Origin: Streptomyces sp. V2I9
GTDB lineage: Bacteria; Actinomycetota; Actinomycetes; Streptomycetales; Streptomycetaceae
Reading direction: 5' to 3'
Length of the DNA stretch: 64,000 nt
NCBI RefSeq assembly: GCF_030817475.1
Contig: NZ_JAUSZJ010000002.1
Location: forward strand, 1,665,501 to 1,729,500
Positions 27,414 to 36,682 of the stretch are shown here, piece after piece. The first letter of the stretch is position 1. Every line of letters starts with the position of its first letter. The position numbers and the translations under genes were made by a program. The notes below the pieces were generated by a model. The model made no database searches, was not told the DNA's origin, and saw only the letters and a list, made by a program, of their open reading frames with translations.

Positions 27414-28622
27414 GTGACTTCCTTCGACACCTCTCCCACGTTGACCGTCTGGCGCGCTCTGCTCGCCCTGGCGGTGGTGTTCGTGATGCTGGCGACGACG
27501 GGCTGGAGCGCCGTCCGCGATCAGCACGTGGACGGGGAGCGCGAGCTGGCACTCGCCGCCTGGGCGCGGGACCGGACGGTAGGCCGCGAGCTGCCGGAGG
27601 CGGACGCTCCCGCCGCCCGGCTGGCCCGCTTCTTCGCCGGTCTCACCTCGGCGCAGCGCATGGCTCTCGCGGTCCGGCACCCATCGGTGGTGGGGAACAT
27701 GAACGGAGCGCCGGTCACCGTGCGCTACCGGGCCAATCGGGTGGCTCTCGGGCGCGCCATGACCGTGGAACGGGCGCGGGCCCACGACCCGAAGCTCTCG
27801 CCGGACGGCCGGGCCGAGGCACGGGCCCGGCACGACAGGTTCCGCTCGCTGCTCAAGGGGAGACGCCAGATCCTGGCCTTCGACCCGTCCGGGCGGGGCC
27901 GTGCGGCCGAGGTGTTCGGGAACCTCGACCGGGCCTCACGGGTCTCCGTCGTCGTTCCGGGCGTGGACACCCATCTGCTGACCCTGGAACGCTCCAAGCG
28001 CCGGTACACGGCCCCGGTCGGCATGGCCGAGTCCCTGTACGGCGCGGAGCGCTCGGCCTCGCCGGGCACCCGTACCGCCGTGATCGCGTGGGCCGACTAC
28101 ACCGCCCCGGTCGGGGTCGGTATGGACGCGGCGCTCGGCGGACTCGCGGCCGAGGGCGCGGTCCGGCTGAACGCGCTGGTCGGCGCGCTGCCCGGACGCT
28201 CCACGGTGTCGCTGTTCTGCCACAGCTACGGTTCCGTGGTCTGCGGCGTGGCCGCGCACCGGGCCCCGGACCGGGTGGCCGACATCGCGGTCGCGGGCAG
28301 CCCCGGCATGCGGGCCGCCCACGCCGGTCAGCTGGAGACCGGCGCCCGGATCTGGGCGATGCGGGACGGGGACGACTGGATCGGGGACGTCCCGCACATG
28401 GAGTTCGGCGGGATCGGCCACGGGGCCGACCCGGTGGACCCGGCCTTCGGCGCGCGGGTCGTCTCGGCCGGCGGCGCGGCCGGGCACAGCGGCTACTTCG
28501 TGCCGGGCACGGAGAGCCTGGACAACCTCGCCGCGATCGGCGTCGGCTCCTACGGATCGGTCAGCTGCGCGCGTGCCGCCAGCACGTGCCACAGCGGTAT
28601 TTCCGGCGGCCTGGAGGGCTGA
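27414..28622 (+). CDS. Alpha/beta hydrolase (DUF1023 type), paralogue 1
   Basis: The protein has 402 residues. An N-terminal hydrophobic signal/anchor (about 11-31) is followed by HPSVVGNMNGAPVTVRYRAN and then the hydrolase core with the nucleophile elbow LFCHSYGSVVCG, Ser271. A late His-containing segment is AAGHSGYFVPGTESL. Family members are exported or membrane-anchored esterase-like proteins of unknown substrate. The GTG at 27414 lies 8 nt after TAGGGT, so translation is probably leaderless. It is closely related to the gene at 32088. Confidence 0.85.
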   Translation: MTSFDTSPTLTVWRALLALAVVFVMLATTGWSAVRDQHVDGERELALAAWARDRTVGRELPEADAPAARLARFFAGLTSAQRMALAVRHPSVVGNMNGAPVTVRYRANRVALGRAMTVERARAHDPKLSPDGRAEARARHDRFRSLLKGRRQILAFDPSGRGRAAEVFGNLDRASRVSVVVPGVDTHLLTLERSKRRYTAPVGMAESLYGAERSASPGTRTAVIAWADYTAPVGVGMDAALGGLAAEGAVRLNALVGALPGRSTVSLFCHSYGSVVCGVAAHRAPDRVADIAVAGSPGMRAAHAGQLETGARIWAMRDGDDWIGDVPHMEFGGIGHGADPVDPAFGARVVSAGGAAGHSGYFVPGTESLDNLAAIGVGSYGSVSCARAASTCHSGISGGLEG

Positions 28623-28708
28623 CGCGCGGAGAGGCGCGTATCGGGCGGATGAACAGGGACTTGCTTCGAGGGGGGACGTGCGCGACCGTGCCGCATACGA
28701 TGAGGCAC

Positions 28709-29674
28709 ATGGGTGATGTGCTGGCCGGAATTCATGCCGCCTGGGAGTTCGACACCGACTCCGTGCTCATCCGCTTCGAACGGGGCATCCGCACACCGAA
28801 GCTCTTCCAGAGCCTGCGGGAGCGCCGCATCCCGTATGCGGCGCTGTCGTCGGTGACGCTGACCCCCGGCAAGCGGGGCACGGTGGTTCTGCGCGCTGCG
28901 CCGAGGGCAGGCGCCGATCCCCTGATGGAGGCTGCCTCCGGGCAGCTCAAAGAGGGGTGCGACCCGTACCGCCTGGTGCTTCCGGCGGAGCGGGAGGTGC
29001 TCGCCGAGTACTACGCGGACGAGCTGCGGGCCCTGCTGGGTCCGGCCTCCGACGAGCCCGCCGACCGCTTCCTGGTGGCGGCGCCCGAGGCCCCGATGAG
29101 CTTCAAGGCCTACGACGGCCGGGCCGGCTTCGACGGTGAGCGGATCTCCTTCCGGTGGTCCTGGACCGGGGCCTCCAGCACCAAGTGGAAGGCCGGCGAC
29201 CAGACCTTCCGGGTGGGCGAACTGGCTGGAATCGTGTGGCGCTCCCCCGAGGCGCTGGACGGTCATCTGCGGCTGATACCCCGCGCGGCGGCCCCGGTGG
29301 ACCACCGCACCGGCGGCAGCCTGGGCGAGCCGCTCGGTACCGGCGACCGCACGGACGCGGACGGCGGCTCGCCGGCCGGCGCGCCCGGTGAGCCGTCGGC
29401 CGTCCGGCCCGCCGACCAGGACCCGGCGGCCGTGCTGTTCGGGCTGGGGTACGGGCCGGTGCACGAGTCGCTGCCGTTCGCCGCCGCCGTCCTGGAGTCC
29501 GTACGCCGGACCCAGCTCGCTCCCGCCGCCGCCCCGGCCCTGGTGAGCGCCGGGCGGCGCGATCCGGCGGACATCGCCGAGCGGATCCACCACCTCGGTG
29601 AGCTGCACCGGGCCGGCCTGGTGACGGACGCCGAGTACAGCGCGAAGAAGGCCCAGTTGCTCGCCCAGCTGTGA
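28709..29674 (+). CDS. DUF4429 domain protein with C-terminal SHOCT motif
   Basis: The protein has 321 residues. Two DUF4429-like beta domains follow each other (GIHAAWEFDTDSVLIRFERG through RRIPYAALSSVTL, and MSFKAYDGRAGFDGERISF), then a Pro/Gly linker, and a C-terminal helix pair IAERIHHLGELHRAGLVTD typical of SHOCT domains. Function is unknown; SHOCT tails mediate oligomerisation. The ATG at 28709 follows TACGAT by 7 nt and GAGG by 3 nt; leaderless initiation is likely. It is monocistronic. Confidence 0.85.
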   Translation: MGDVLAGIHAAWEFDTDSVLIRFERGIRTPKLFQSLRERRIPYAALSSVTLTPGKRGTVVLRAAPRAGADPLMEAASGQLKEGCDPYRLVLPAEREVLAEYYADELRALLGPASDEPADRFLVAAPEAPMSFKAYDGRAGFDGERISFRWSWTGASSTKWKAGDQTFRVGELAGIVWRSPEALDGHLRLIPRAAAPVDHRTGGSLGEPLGTGDRTDADGGSPAGAPGEPSAVRPADQDPAAVLFGLGYGPVHESLPFAAAVLESVRRTQLAPAAAPALVSAGRRDPADIAERIHHLGELHRAGLVTDAEYSAKKAQLLAQL

Positions 29675-29808
29675 CCCGCGGCCGAACGTCCGGAGCCACC
29701 TCCTGCCGGACCTGTCGTCCGGTGCAACACCCCCCAGGACCCGCCGTCCGTACCGGAGCCGCTCCCCGCACCCGACGACGCGTCCGGTTCACGGCGCTTC
29801 GGCCCCGT

Positions 29809-29850
29809 ACCCGGGTATGAGACGCCCGGCCCGCGGTCGGAACCACGGTA
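29809..29850. promoter_or_regulatory. Repeated TACC-N2-GGTA-type sites before the two-component operon
   Basis: TACCCGGGTA (29809-29818, perfect palindrome) is followed by AACCACGGTA (29841-29850). Each opens a longer direct repeat of about 19 bp (GGTATGA...CGCCC/GGCCCG). A third site, TACCCCGGTA, is at 31976-31985. These are candidate binding sites for the NarL-type regulator. Confidence 0.4.
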
Positions 29851-29891
29851 TGACGCCCCGGCCCGCTCGGCCTGCCTAGGCTGACCGGGCC

Positions 29892-31253
29892 ATGTCGATC
29901 TCCCCCTCCGGGCCCCCGCCGCCCGCCGACGGCCTGCTGAGCGCCGCCCGCCGCAATCTGCGCGAGCTGGCCCACGGGCTGTCCCACGCCTCCCATCCGC
30001 CCGTCCCGCCGCTGGCCAACGCGCCGAAGCGGTGGCAGCGGCTGCTGCCGTACGCCCTGGTGCTCGCCCTGGCCGCGACGTTCATCCCGGTCACCATCAC
30101 CGTCCTGACCTCGCAGTACGGCGTGCCCGGCGCGCTGGCCGGGGCGCTCGGGGTGGCTCAGGCCGCTCCGCTGCTGATGCTGGCCCACCGGCCCCTCCAG
30201 GCGTGGTGGATCATCTTCCCGGCCGATGTCGTGGGCGCGCTGGTGCTGCTGGCCCGCGGCCCCGGAGAGCACGACAGCTGGCCCTGGCCCCCGCCGGTCC
30301 TGGTCGCGTACCTCTTCGTGCTGCTGGCCATCGGCCTGCGCGAGACCTGGCGGACCGCCATCGCCGTCTGGACCGTGACCGCCGTGGCGGGGGTGGTGCT
30401 CCAGCTGATGGCGCCCTCGGGCCGCGACGCCGGCAGCGCCCTGCTGCTGACGATCCTCGGCGCGGTGGTCCTGGTGATCGGCGGGGTGGTGCGGGAGCGG
30501 GGCGAGGCGACCCGGCGCCTGGCCGAGCAGGAGACGATCAGCGAGGCGGAGCGTGCGCAGCGCACGTTGCTGGAGGAGCGGACGCGGATCGCCCGCGAGC
30601 TGCACGACGTCGTCGCGCACCACATGTCGGTGATCACCGTGCAGGCGGACTCCGCGCCGTACCGGATCTCCGGGCTGCCGGAGCCCGCGCGGGAGGAGTT
30701 CGCCGCCATCGCGGCGGCGGCGCGGGAGTCGCTGGGCGAGATGCGGCGGCTGTTGTCGGTGCTGCGCAGCGACGGCTCGGAGGGCGACCGGACACCGCAG
30801 CCGGGTCTGGACCGGCTCCAGCAGTTGGTGGAGGCGACGGTACGGGCCGGACTGCCGGTGGAGTTGTCGCTGGCGGCGGATCTGGGCGAGGTGCCACCGG
30901 CGGTGGATCTGTCGGCGTACCGGATCGTGCAGGAGGCGCTGGCCAATGTGGTGCGGCACGCGCCCGGTGCGCGCACGCGGGTCTCGGTCCGGGCGTCGCG
31001 GGGCCACCTGAACGTGCTGGTGGTCAACGGGCCCGCACCGAAGCCCGCCGCGCCGCTGGAGAGCGCGGGGACCGGGCACGGGCTGGTGGGGATGCGGGAG
31101 CGCGTACGGTTGACCGGCGGCTCGCTGGACACCGGGCCGCTGCCGGACGGCGGGTTCCGGGTGGCGGCGCGGATGCCGCTGCCGCCTGCCGGTTCCCCGT
31201 CCGCGTCCACGGACGCGTCCCCTTCCCTGCCGCCTTCTCCGGAGGACCTGTGA
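29892..31253 (+). CDS. Sensor histidine kinase (DesK/NarL-type, HisKA_3)
   Basis: The protein has 453 residues. An N-terminal part with about five or six membrane helices (residues 50-210) is followed by a HisKA_3 dimerisation domain with RIARELHDVVAHHMSVI, phospho-acceptor His238, then the HATPase_c domain (AYRIVQEALANVVRHA, N-box; GHGLVGMRERV, G-box). The kinase senses an unknown envelope signal. The ATG follows TAGGCT by 9 nt with no ribosome site, which fits a leaderless mRNA. The response regulator overlaps its stop. Confidence 0.9.
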   Translation: MSISPSGPPPPADGLLSAARRNLRELAHGLSHASHPPVPPLANAPKRWQRLLPYALVLALAATFIPVTITVLTSQYGVPGALAGALGVAQAAPLLMLAHRPLQAWWIIFPADVVGALVLLARGPGEHDSWPWPPPVLVAYLFVLLAIGLRETWRTAIAVWTVTAVAGVVLQLMAPSGRDAGSALLLTILGAVVLVIGGVVRERGEATRRLAEQETISEAERAQRTLLEERTRIARELHDVVAHHMSVITVQADSAPYRISGLPEPAREEFAAIAAAARESLGEMRRLLSVLRSDGSEGDRTPQPGLDRLQQLVEATVRAGLPVELSLAADLGEVPPAVDLSAYRIVQEALANVVRHAPGARTRVSVRASRGHLNVLVVNGPAPKPAAPLESAGTGHGLVGMRERVRLTGGSLDTGPLPDGGFRVAARMPLPPAGSPSASTDASPSLPPSPEDL

Positions 31254-31939
31254 CCATTCGCGTGATCATCGTCGACGACCAGGCCATGGTGCGGGCGGGG
31301 TTCGCGGCGTTGCTGGCGGCGCAGAGCGACATCGACGTGGTGGGCGAGGCGGCGGACGGCCGCCAGGGCGTCGAGGTCAGCCGCAACCAGCATCCCGACG
31401 TGGTCCTGATGGACGTCCGGATGCCGGAGATGGACGGACTGGCCGCCGCGCGCGAGCTGTTGAACCCGCCGGTGGGGGTGGTGCACCGGCCGAAGGTCCT
31501 GATGCTGACGACGTTCGACGTGGACGACTACGTGTACGAGGCGCTGCGCGCCGGGGCGTCCGGGTTCCTGCTGAAGGACGCGCCGCCCGCCGATCTGATC
31601 GCGGCGGTACGGGTGGTGGCGGCCGGGGACGCGCTGCTCGCGCCCTCGGTGACCCGGCGGCTGATCGCGGACTTCGCGGCGCAGCGGCCCGCCGGGGCGA
31701 CGCGCGGCGGTCAGGCGCTGCGGCTGAACGGGCTGACCCCGCGCGAGAGCGAGGTGCTGGAGCTGATCGCGCGCGGGCTGTCGAACCAGGAGATCGCGGG
31801 GCGGCTGGTGCTGGCCGAGCAGACCGTGAAGACCCACATCGGACGGGTGCTCGCCAAACTGGAGCTGCGGGACCGGGCCCAGGCGGTGGTCTTCGCGTAC
31901 GAGTCGGGGCTGGTGACACCGGGCGACGCGGGGGCGTGA
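31250..31939 (+). CDS. NarL/FixJ-type response regulator
   Basis: The protein has 229 residues. The receiver domain has phospho-acceptor Asp55 (VVLMDVRMPEMDG), acidic VDDQ at the start, and LLKDAPP containing the conserved Lys. The LuxR-type helix-turn-helix is at about 160-220 (LTPRESEVLELIARGLSNQE). The GTG at 31250 overlaps the kinase's TGA (GTGA) and follows GGAGGA, so the pair is translated together. Confidence 0.92.
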   Translation: MTIRVIIVDDQAMVRAGFAALLAAQSDIDVVGEAADGRQGVEVSRNQHPDVVLMDVRMPEMDGLAAARELLNPPVGVVHRPKVLMLTTFDVDDYVYEALRAGASGFLLKDAPPADLIAAVRVVAAGDALLAPSVTRRLIADFAAQRPAGATRGGQALRLNGLTPRESEVLELIARGLSNQEIAGRLVLAEQTVKTHIGRVLAKLELRDRAQAVVFAYESGLVTPGDAGA

Positions 31940-31946
31940 GCCCGCC

Positions 31947-31987
31947 GATACCGGGGGCGGCTCTGCCCCACCCCCTACCCCGGTATC
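31947..31987 (+). terminator. Hairpin after the response regulator
   Basis: Arms gataccgggg (31947-31956) and ccccggtatc (31978-31987) are exact complements with a 21-nt loop. The right arm overlaps a GGTATC-like site also seen before the kinase gene, so it may be an operator instead. Confidence 0.45.
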
Positions 31988-32009
31988 ACTTAGCGTTTGG
32001 CTCTCCGGT

Positions 32010-32024
32010 GTGACGCCGCGTCAC
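32010..32024. promoter_or_regulatory. 15-bp palindrome upstream of hydrolase 2
   Basis: GTGACG-CCG-CGTCAC is a perfect dyad with a 3-nt centre about 65 bp before the hydrolase start; a possible operator. Confidence 0.3.
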
Positions 32025-32043
32025 CCGTCCTCTTCCTACCTTC

Positions 32044-32075
32044 CTCCCGGTCGCACCGGTCGGTGCGACCGGGAG
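32044..32075 (+). promoter_or_regulatory. 14-bp stem-loop overlapping the ribosome site region of hydrolase 2
   Basis: Arms 32044-32057 and 32062-32075 pair perfectly with the loop GGTC, and the right arm enters the purine-rich gggagagggaggg stretch before ATG 32088. It could be an operator or an mRNA hairpin that limits translation. Confidence 0.5.
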
Positions 32076-32087
32076 AGGGAGGGAACG

Positions 32088-33239
32088 ATGCGTCGACACG
32101 CGAGGGCTCTGGTCGCGTTCGCACTGGCCGCCGGTGTGGTGGCGGGAACCACCGGCTGGGTTTCGGGGGATGCGCAGCAGGCGCTGACCGGGCCGCCGCC
32201 GGGCAGTGCGCAGTGGCGGGCGGACCGGGCGCTGGGGAGGGGGCTGCCCGACCCTGAGCGCGCCGCGCCGGCCGACGTCGCGGAGTTCTTCGCGGGGTTG
32301 AGCGCCGGGGAACGGCAACTCCTGGTGGTGCGGCACCCGTCCGTCGTCGGGAATCTCGACGGGGCCCCGCTGGAACTGCGTTACCGCGCCAACGCGCTGG
32401 CGCTGGCGGCCGAGGACGACCCCCGCTACCGTTCGCTCGCCGCCCCCGGCCGCCGCATCCTGGCGTTCGACCCGCGCGGACGCGGCCAGGTCGCCGAGGT
32501 CTTCGGGGATCTGCGCACGGCGTCGCGGGTCGCGGTGGTGGTACCGGGGTCGGACAACGACGCCGGGACGTACGACCGGAAGGCCGCCGCACACGGTGCC
32601 CCGCCCGGCATGGCCAGGACCCTGCACACGGCGGCCGGTCCGGGGACGGCCGTCGTCGCCTGGGTCGGGTACACCACCCCGGTGGGTGTCGGCATCGACG
32701 CGGCGACCGGCGGCCTCGCGGAGGCCGGGGCGGGGCGGCTGACCCGGTTCACGGAGGGCCTGACGGCGGACGGGCTGCCCGGGCCCGCCGTGTTCTGCCA
32801 CAGCTACGGCTCGGTGGTCTGCGGTCTGGCCGCGCACCGGCTGCGCGCCACCGACCTCGTGGTCCTCGGCTCCCCCGGCATGCGGGCGGACGATGTCACG
32901 GGGCTGCGGACGAGGGCCCGCGTGTGGGCGGCGAAGGACCCCACGGACTGGATCGACAACGTGCCGAACGTCCGCTTCGCGGGCCTGGGCCATGGGACGG
33001 ACCCGACCGACCCGGCTTTCGGCGCCCGGCGCGTACCGGCGGACGACGCGCGGGGCCACGCCGGGTACTTCGCGCCGGGGACGGATTCGCTGCGGACCTT
33101 CGCCGCCATCGTGCGGGGCACGGCCACGCGGGATGGCGCGCGGGGCCCGGCGGTCGCGCGAGCCCTGGACTGCGCGGAAGCCCTGGAAGGTACGCAAGCC
33201 CCGGCGGACGCGCAGGCCCTGGAAGGCGTGGGCCGATGA
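32088..33239 (+). CDS. Alpha/beta hydrolase (DUF1023 type), paralogue 2
   Basis: The protein has 383 residues with the same plan as the gene at 27414: N-terminal signal-like helix, HPSVVGNLDGAPLELRYRAN, nucleophile elbow VFCHSYGSVVCG with Ser239, ASP-type SPGMRADDV, and the late His in RGHAGYFAPGTDSL. The C-terminal tail is Ala-rich. The ATG follows a strong GGGAGGGAAC. The acyltransferase gene overlaps its stop (ATGA), so the two are co-translated. Substrate is unknown. Confidence 0.85.
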   Translation: MRRHARALVAFALAAGVVAGTTGWVSGDAQQALTGPPPGSAQWRADRALGRGLPDPERAAPADVAEFFAGLSAGERQLLVVRHPSVVGNLDGAPLELRYRANALALAAEDDPRYRSLAAPGRRILAFDPRGRGQVAEVFGDLRTASRVAVVVPGSDNDAGTYDRKAAAHGAPPGMARTLHTAAGPGTAVVAWVGYTTPVGVGIDAATGGLAEAGAGRLTRFTEGLTADGLPGPAVFCHSYGSVVCGLAAHRLRATDLVVLGSPGMRADDVTGLRTRARVWAAKDPTDWIDNVPNVRFAGLGHGTDPTDPAFGARRVPADDARGHAGYFAPGTDSLRTFAAIVRGTATRDGARGPAVARALDCAEALEGTQAPADAQALEGVGR

Positions 33240-34468
33240 ACGCCGCACGGGAGCGCACGAGGCGGCTCGCCGCCCGTATCGACGCCTCCACCCCCGCCCA
33301 CCGCGACCGGGCGATCGACGGCCTGCGGGCGGTGGCCCTCCTCGCCGTGCCGCTCGGTCACTGGATGCTCGGCGGCTTCCGGCTGGACGCGGACGGCCTG
33401 CACAACGCGAGCCCGCTCTCGGCGTTCGCCGGACTCGCGCCCGCGAGCTGGGTGCTCCAGATGCTGGGGATCTTCTTCCTCGTCGGGGGGTACGCCTCGG
33501 TGCTCTCCTACCGCCGGCGGGCCTCGACGACGGCAGCCTGGCTGGGAGGCCGGCTGGCCCGCCTCGGCCGGCCGGTGCTCGGGGTGACCGCCGTGTGGGC
33601 GGTGCTGCTCACCGTGCTGTCCGCGCTGGGCGTGCCCGGCGACACCCTGCGTACGGGGGCGACGCTGGTGATCCAGCCGCTGTGGTTCGTCGGGGTGTAC
33701 ACCGTGGTCACGGCCCTCACTCCGGTCTGCGTCGGGCTGGCGCGGAAGCTCGGCGGCTGGGCGGCGCTGCCGCTGCTGGGGTCGGTGGCGGTGGTGGACT
33801 TCCTGCGGTACGGGCCGTTCGCGGAGGCGATGCCGTCCTGGCTGAGCCTGCTCAACCTCCTGCCCGGCTGGCTGTTCGCGTACCAGCTCGGCGTGGCCTG
33901 GGGCGAGGGGCGGATCGGGAGGCGCGGGGCCGGGCTGCTGCTGGCCGGGGGCGGGGTGCTGTTCGCCGTGCTGCTGCTCGTCTTCCACTATCCGGCGTCG
34001 ATGGTCGGGGTGCCGGGCGAGGCCCGGACGAACTCGCATCCGCCGTCGCTGCTGGTGGTGGCACTGGCGGCGGCGCAGAGCGGGGCGGCGATCCTGCTGC
34101 GCGACCGGCTCGGCCGGCTGCTGCGCAGGCCGCTGCTGTGGGCGCCGGTCGTGGTGGTCAACCTGTCCGCGATGACGATCCTGTGCTGGCACCAGAGCGC
34201 GATGCTGGCCGCCGCCGTACCGGCCTCGCTCGCGGGGGTCGGGGGCACGGCGGTGGCGGGGCTGACGACCGCGCCGGAGACGGTGGGCTGGCTCCTCGCC
34301 CGGATCGCGTGGCTGCCGGTGTTCGCGGGGCTGCTGGTGCTGATCGCCCGGTACGCGCGCCGCTTCGAGGCACCGTGGCAGGCGGGCACCCGCGCCGCGA
34401 ACGCCCGCCGCGCGCTGGCCGGGCTGCTCGCGGCGGGGTTCGCGGTGTTCGCGCTGGGGCTGGCGTGA
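33236..34468 (+). CDS. Acyltransferase 3-family membrane protein
   Basis: The protein has 410 residues with ten or so membrane helices. The N-terminal RAIDGLRAVALLAVPLGHWML carries the conserved Arg/His pattern of acyltransferase 3 (OafA/NodX-like) proteins, which transfer acyl groups to exported glycans or lipids. The ATG overlaps the hydrolase stop by four bases. Pairing with an exported hydrolase suggests work on the same extracytoplasmic substrate, which is an inference. Confidence 0.8.
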   Translation: MNAARERTRRLAARIDASTPAHRDRAIDGLRAVALLAVPLGHWMLGGFRLDADGLHNASPLSAFAGLAPASWVLQMLGIFFLVGGYASVLSYRRRASTTAAWLGGRLARLGRPVLGVTAVWAVLLTVLSALGVPGDTLRTGATLVIQPLWFVGVYTVVTALTPVCVGLARKLGGWAALPLLGSVAVVDFLRYGPFAEAMPSWLSLLNLLPGWLFAYQLGVAWGEGRIGRRGAGLLLAGGGVLFAVLLLVFHYPASMVGVPGEARTNSHPPSLLVVALAAAQSGAAILLRDRLGRLLRRPLLWAPVVVVNLSAMTILCWHQSAMLAAAVPASLAGVGGTAVAGLTTAPETVGWLLARIAWLPVFAGLLVLIARYARRFEAPWQAGTRAANARRALAGLLAAGFAVFALGLA

Positions 34469-34638
34469 GGGAACGGCGGGTCAGGCCCTCCCGGCGTACG
34501 GTCCCCGCACGGCGGACGGGCCCTCCCCGCGTACGGGTCCCGGAGACCGGGGTGCGCCGCTCGGTCGTCATGAACCGCATGAACCGGGCGATCGCCCCGT
34601 GCGCCTCCCGGCCGTTCGCACCGGCCCCGCTCCCGTGC

Positions 34639-35651
<1,013 letters not shown>

Positions 35652-35652
<1 letters not shown>

Positions 35653-36200
35653 CAGGCACTGTGCCTCTCCGGCGCCCGGCGGGCGCCCGCGTAGAACTCG
35701 ATCTTGTGGTCGAGGACGGCGAGGGTGTCGTGGAGCTCCGCGATCCGCGCGATCACATCGCGGCGGGTCGCCTCCAGCAGTTCCCGCCGTGCCTCGACGG
35801 TGGACTCGCCCTCCCGCAGCAACTCCGCGTACCGCACCATGTCGGCGACGGGCATCCCGGTCATCCGCAGCTTGCCGACGAAGGCCAGCCAGTCGAGATC
35901 GCGGTTGGTGAAACGGCGCTGACCGGTGTGCGAGCGGTCCACGTGCGGCATGAGCCCGATGCGCTCGTACCAGCGCAGGGTGTGCGCGGTGAGCCCGGTG
36001 CGGGCGACGACCTCGCTGATCGTGTAGCTGTCCCGGCCCGTGGGGCGGGGGTGGGGAGAAGGGGCGGCCGTACAGACGCCCACCCCCGAGGGGGTCCCCG
36101 CCGAGATCCCCGGTGAGGTTGCCTGCGAGGCCCCCGGTGAGGGCCGCGTCGGTGCGGTCGTCGCGGGAGTGCTCCGGGAGGTTCCGTCGATCACCGTCAT
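35652..36200 (-). CDS. MerR family transcriptional regulator
   Basis: The protein has 182 residues. A Pro/Thr-rich N-terminus of about 55 residues precedes the MerR winged helix (YTISEVVARTGLTAHTLRWY then ERIGLMPHVDRS), and a C-terminal coiled coil ends the protein. No Cys sensor residues are present, so it is of the small-molecule or redox-independent type seen with aldo/keto reductases. GGAGGAC precedes the ATG at 36200. A dyad between promoter elements lies just upstream. Confidence 0.9.
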
Positions 36201-36217
36201 GTCCTCCACGCTAGATC

Positions 36218-36235
36218 CTTGGAGTGCACTCGAAG
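36218..36235 (-). promoter_or_regulatory. MerR operator with 19-bp promoter spacer
   Basis: CTTGGAGTGCACTCGAAG is an 18-bp near-perfect dyad centred on GAGTGCACTC. On the minus strand it sits between TTGCTT and TAGCGT, 19 bp apart, the stretched spacing typical of MerR-controlled promoters. Confidence 0.7.
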
Positions 36236-36277
36236 CAAGCGGCACCGGCGGCGGCCCCTCCCGCACCACCCACGCCC

Positions 36278-36310
36278 GCACATGCCCCCTTTGCGCACAT
36301 GCCCCCTTTG
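36278..36310. repeat. 16-bp direct repeat upstream of the acidic-protein gene
   Basis: gcacatgccccctttg occurs at 36278-36293 and 36295-36310, period 17 bp. It lies between the MerR operator and the composite GATGAA/TTCATC site. Confidence 0.6.
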
Positions 36311-36315
36311 TCCGA

Positions 36316-36344
36316 GATGAAGGAATGTTCATCCTGGCTTCATC
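36316..36344 (+). promoter_or_regulatory. Composite GATGAA-N6-TTCATC-N5-TTCATC site (site 1)
   Basis: GATGAA (36316-36321), TTCATC (36328-36333) and TTCATC (36339-36344): the two TTCATC units start 11 bp apart, the period used by OmpR/PhoP-type regulators. It lies 33 bp before ATG 36377. The same layout recurs at 38904. Confidence 0.6.
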
Positions 36345-36376
36345 TTCGTACCGTGCGGGACCGCCAGGGTGAACGC

Positions 36377-36682
36377 ATGGCTTTCTCACCTCGTCTGGCG
36401 GCCCTGGCTGCCGTCGTCGCCGTGCCCCTCGGCATCGCGGCCACCAGCTATGCCATGACCGACACCTCGGAGGCGCCGAAGGTGCCGCCCGCCGTCCGGT
36501 TGGAGGAGAGCCCACGCGGCACTCCGCCGGAGAGCGGCGGCCCGGCGCCGGACGGACGGACACCGGGCGGACCGGCGCCGAGCGGTTCCGCCACCCCGAC
36601 CCGCACACCGGACAGCTCCGTCGTTCCGGGCCCCTCGGCGGCCGACGACGACGATGACGACGACTTCGGTGATGACGGTTAG
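36377..36682 (+). CDS. Small exported protein with acidic tail
   Basis: The protein has 101 residues. A signal peptide (about 1-27, LAALAAVVAVPLGIAATSYA) is followed by a Pro/Gly/Ser-rich disordered stretch and a run of aspartates (ADDDDDDDFGDDG) at the very C-terminus. It is not recognised as a family. The start at ATG 36377 has a weak ribosome site. It is the first gene of the two-component operon and overlaps the kinase start by 11 bp, which suggests a role as signal input or metal-binding accessory for that kinase. Confidence 0.65.
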   Translation: MAFSPRLAALAAVVAVPLGIAATSYAMTDTSEAPKVPPAVRLEESPRGTPPESGGPAPDGRTPGGPAPSGSATPTRTPDSSVVPGPSAADDDDDDDFGDDG

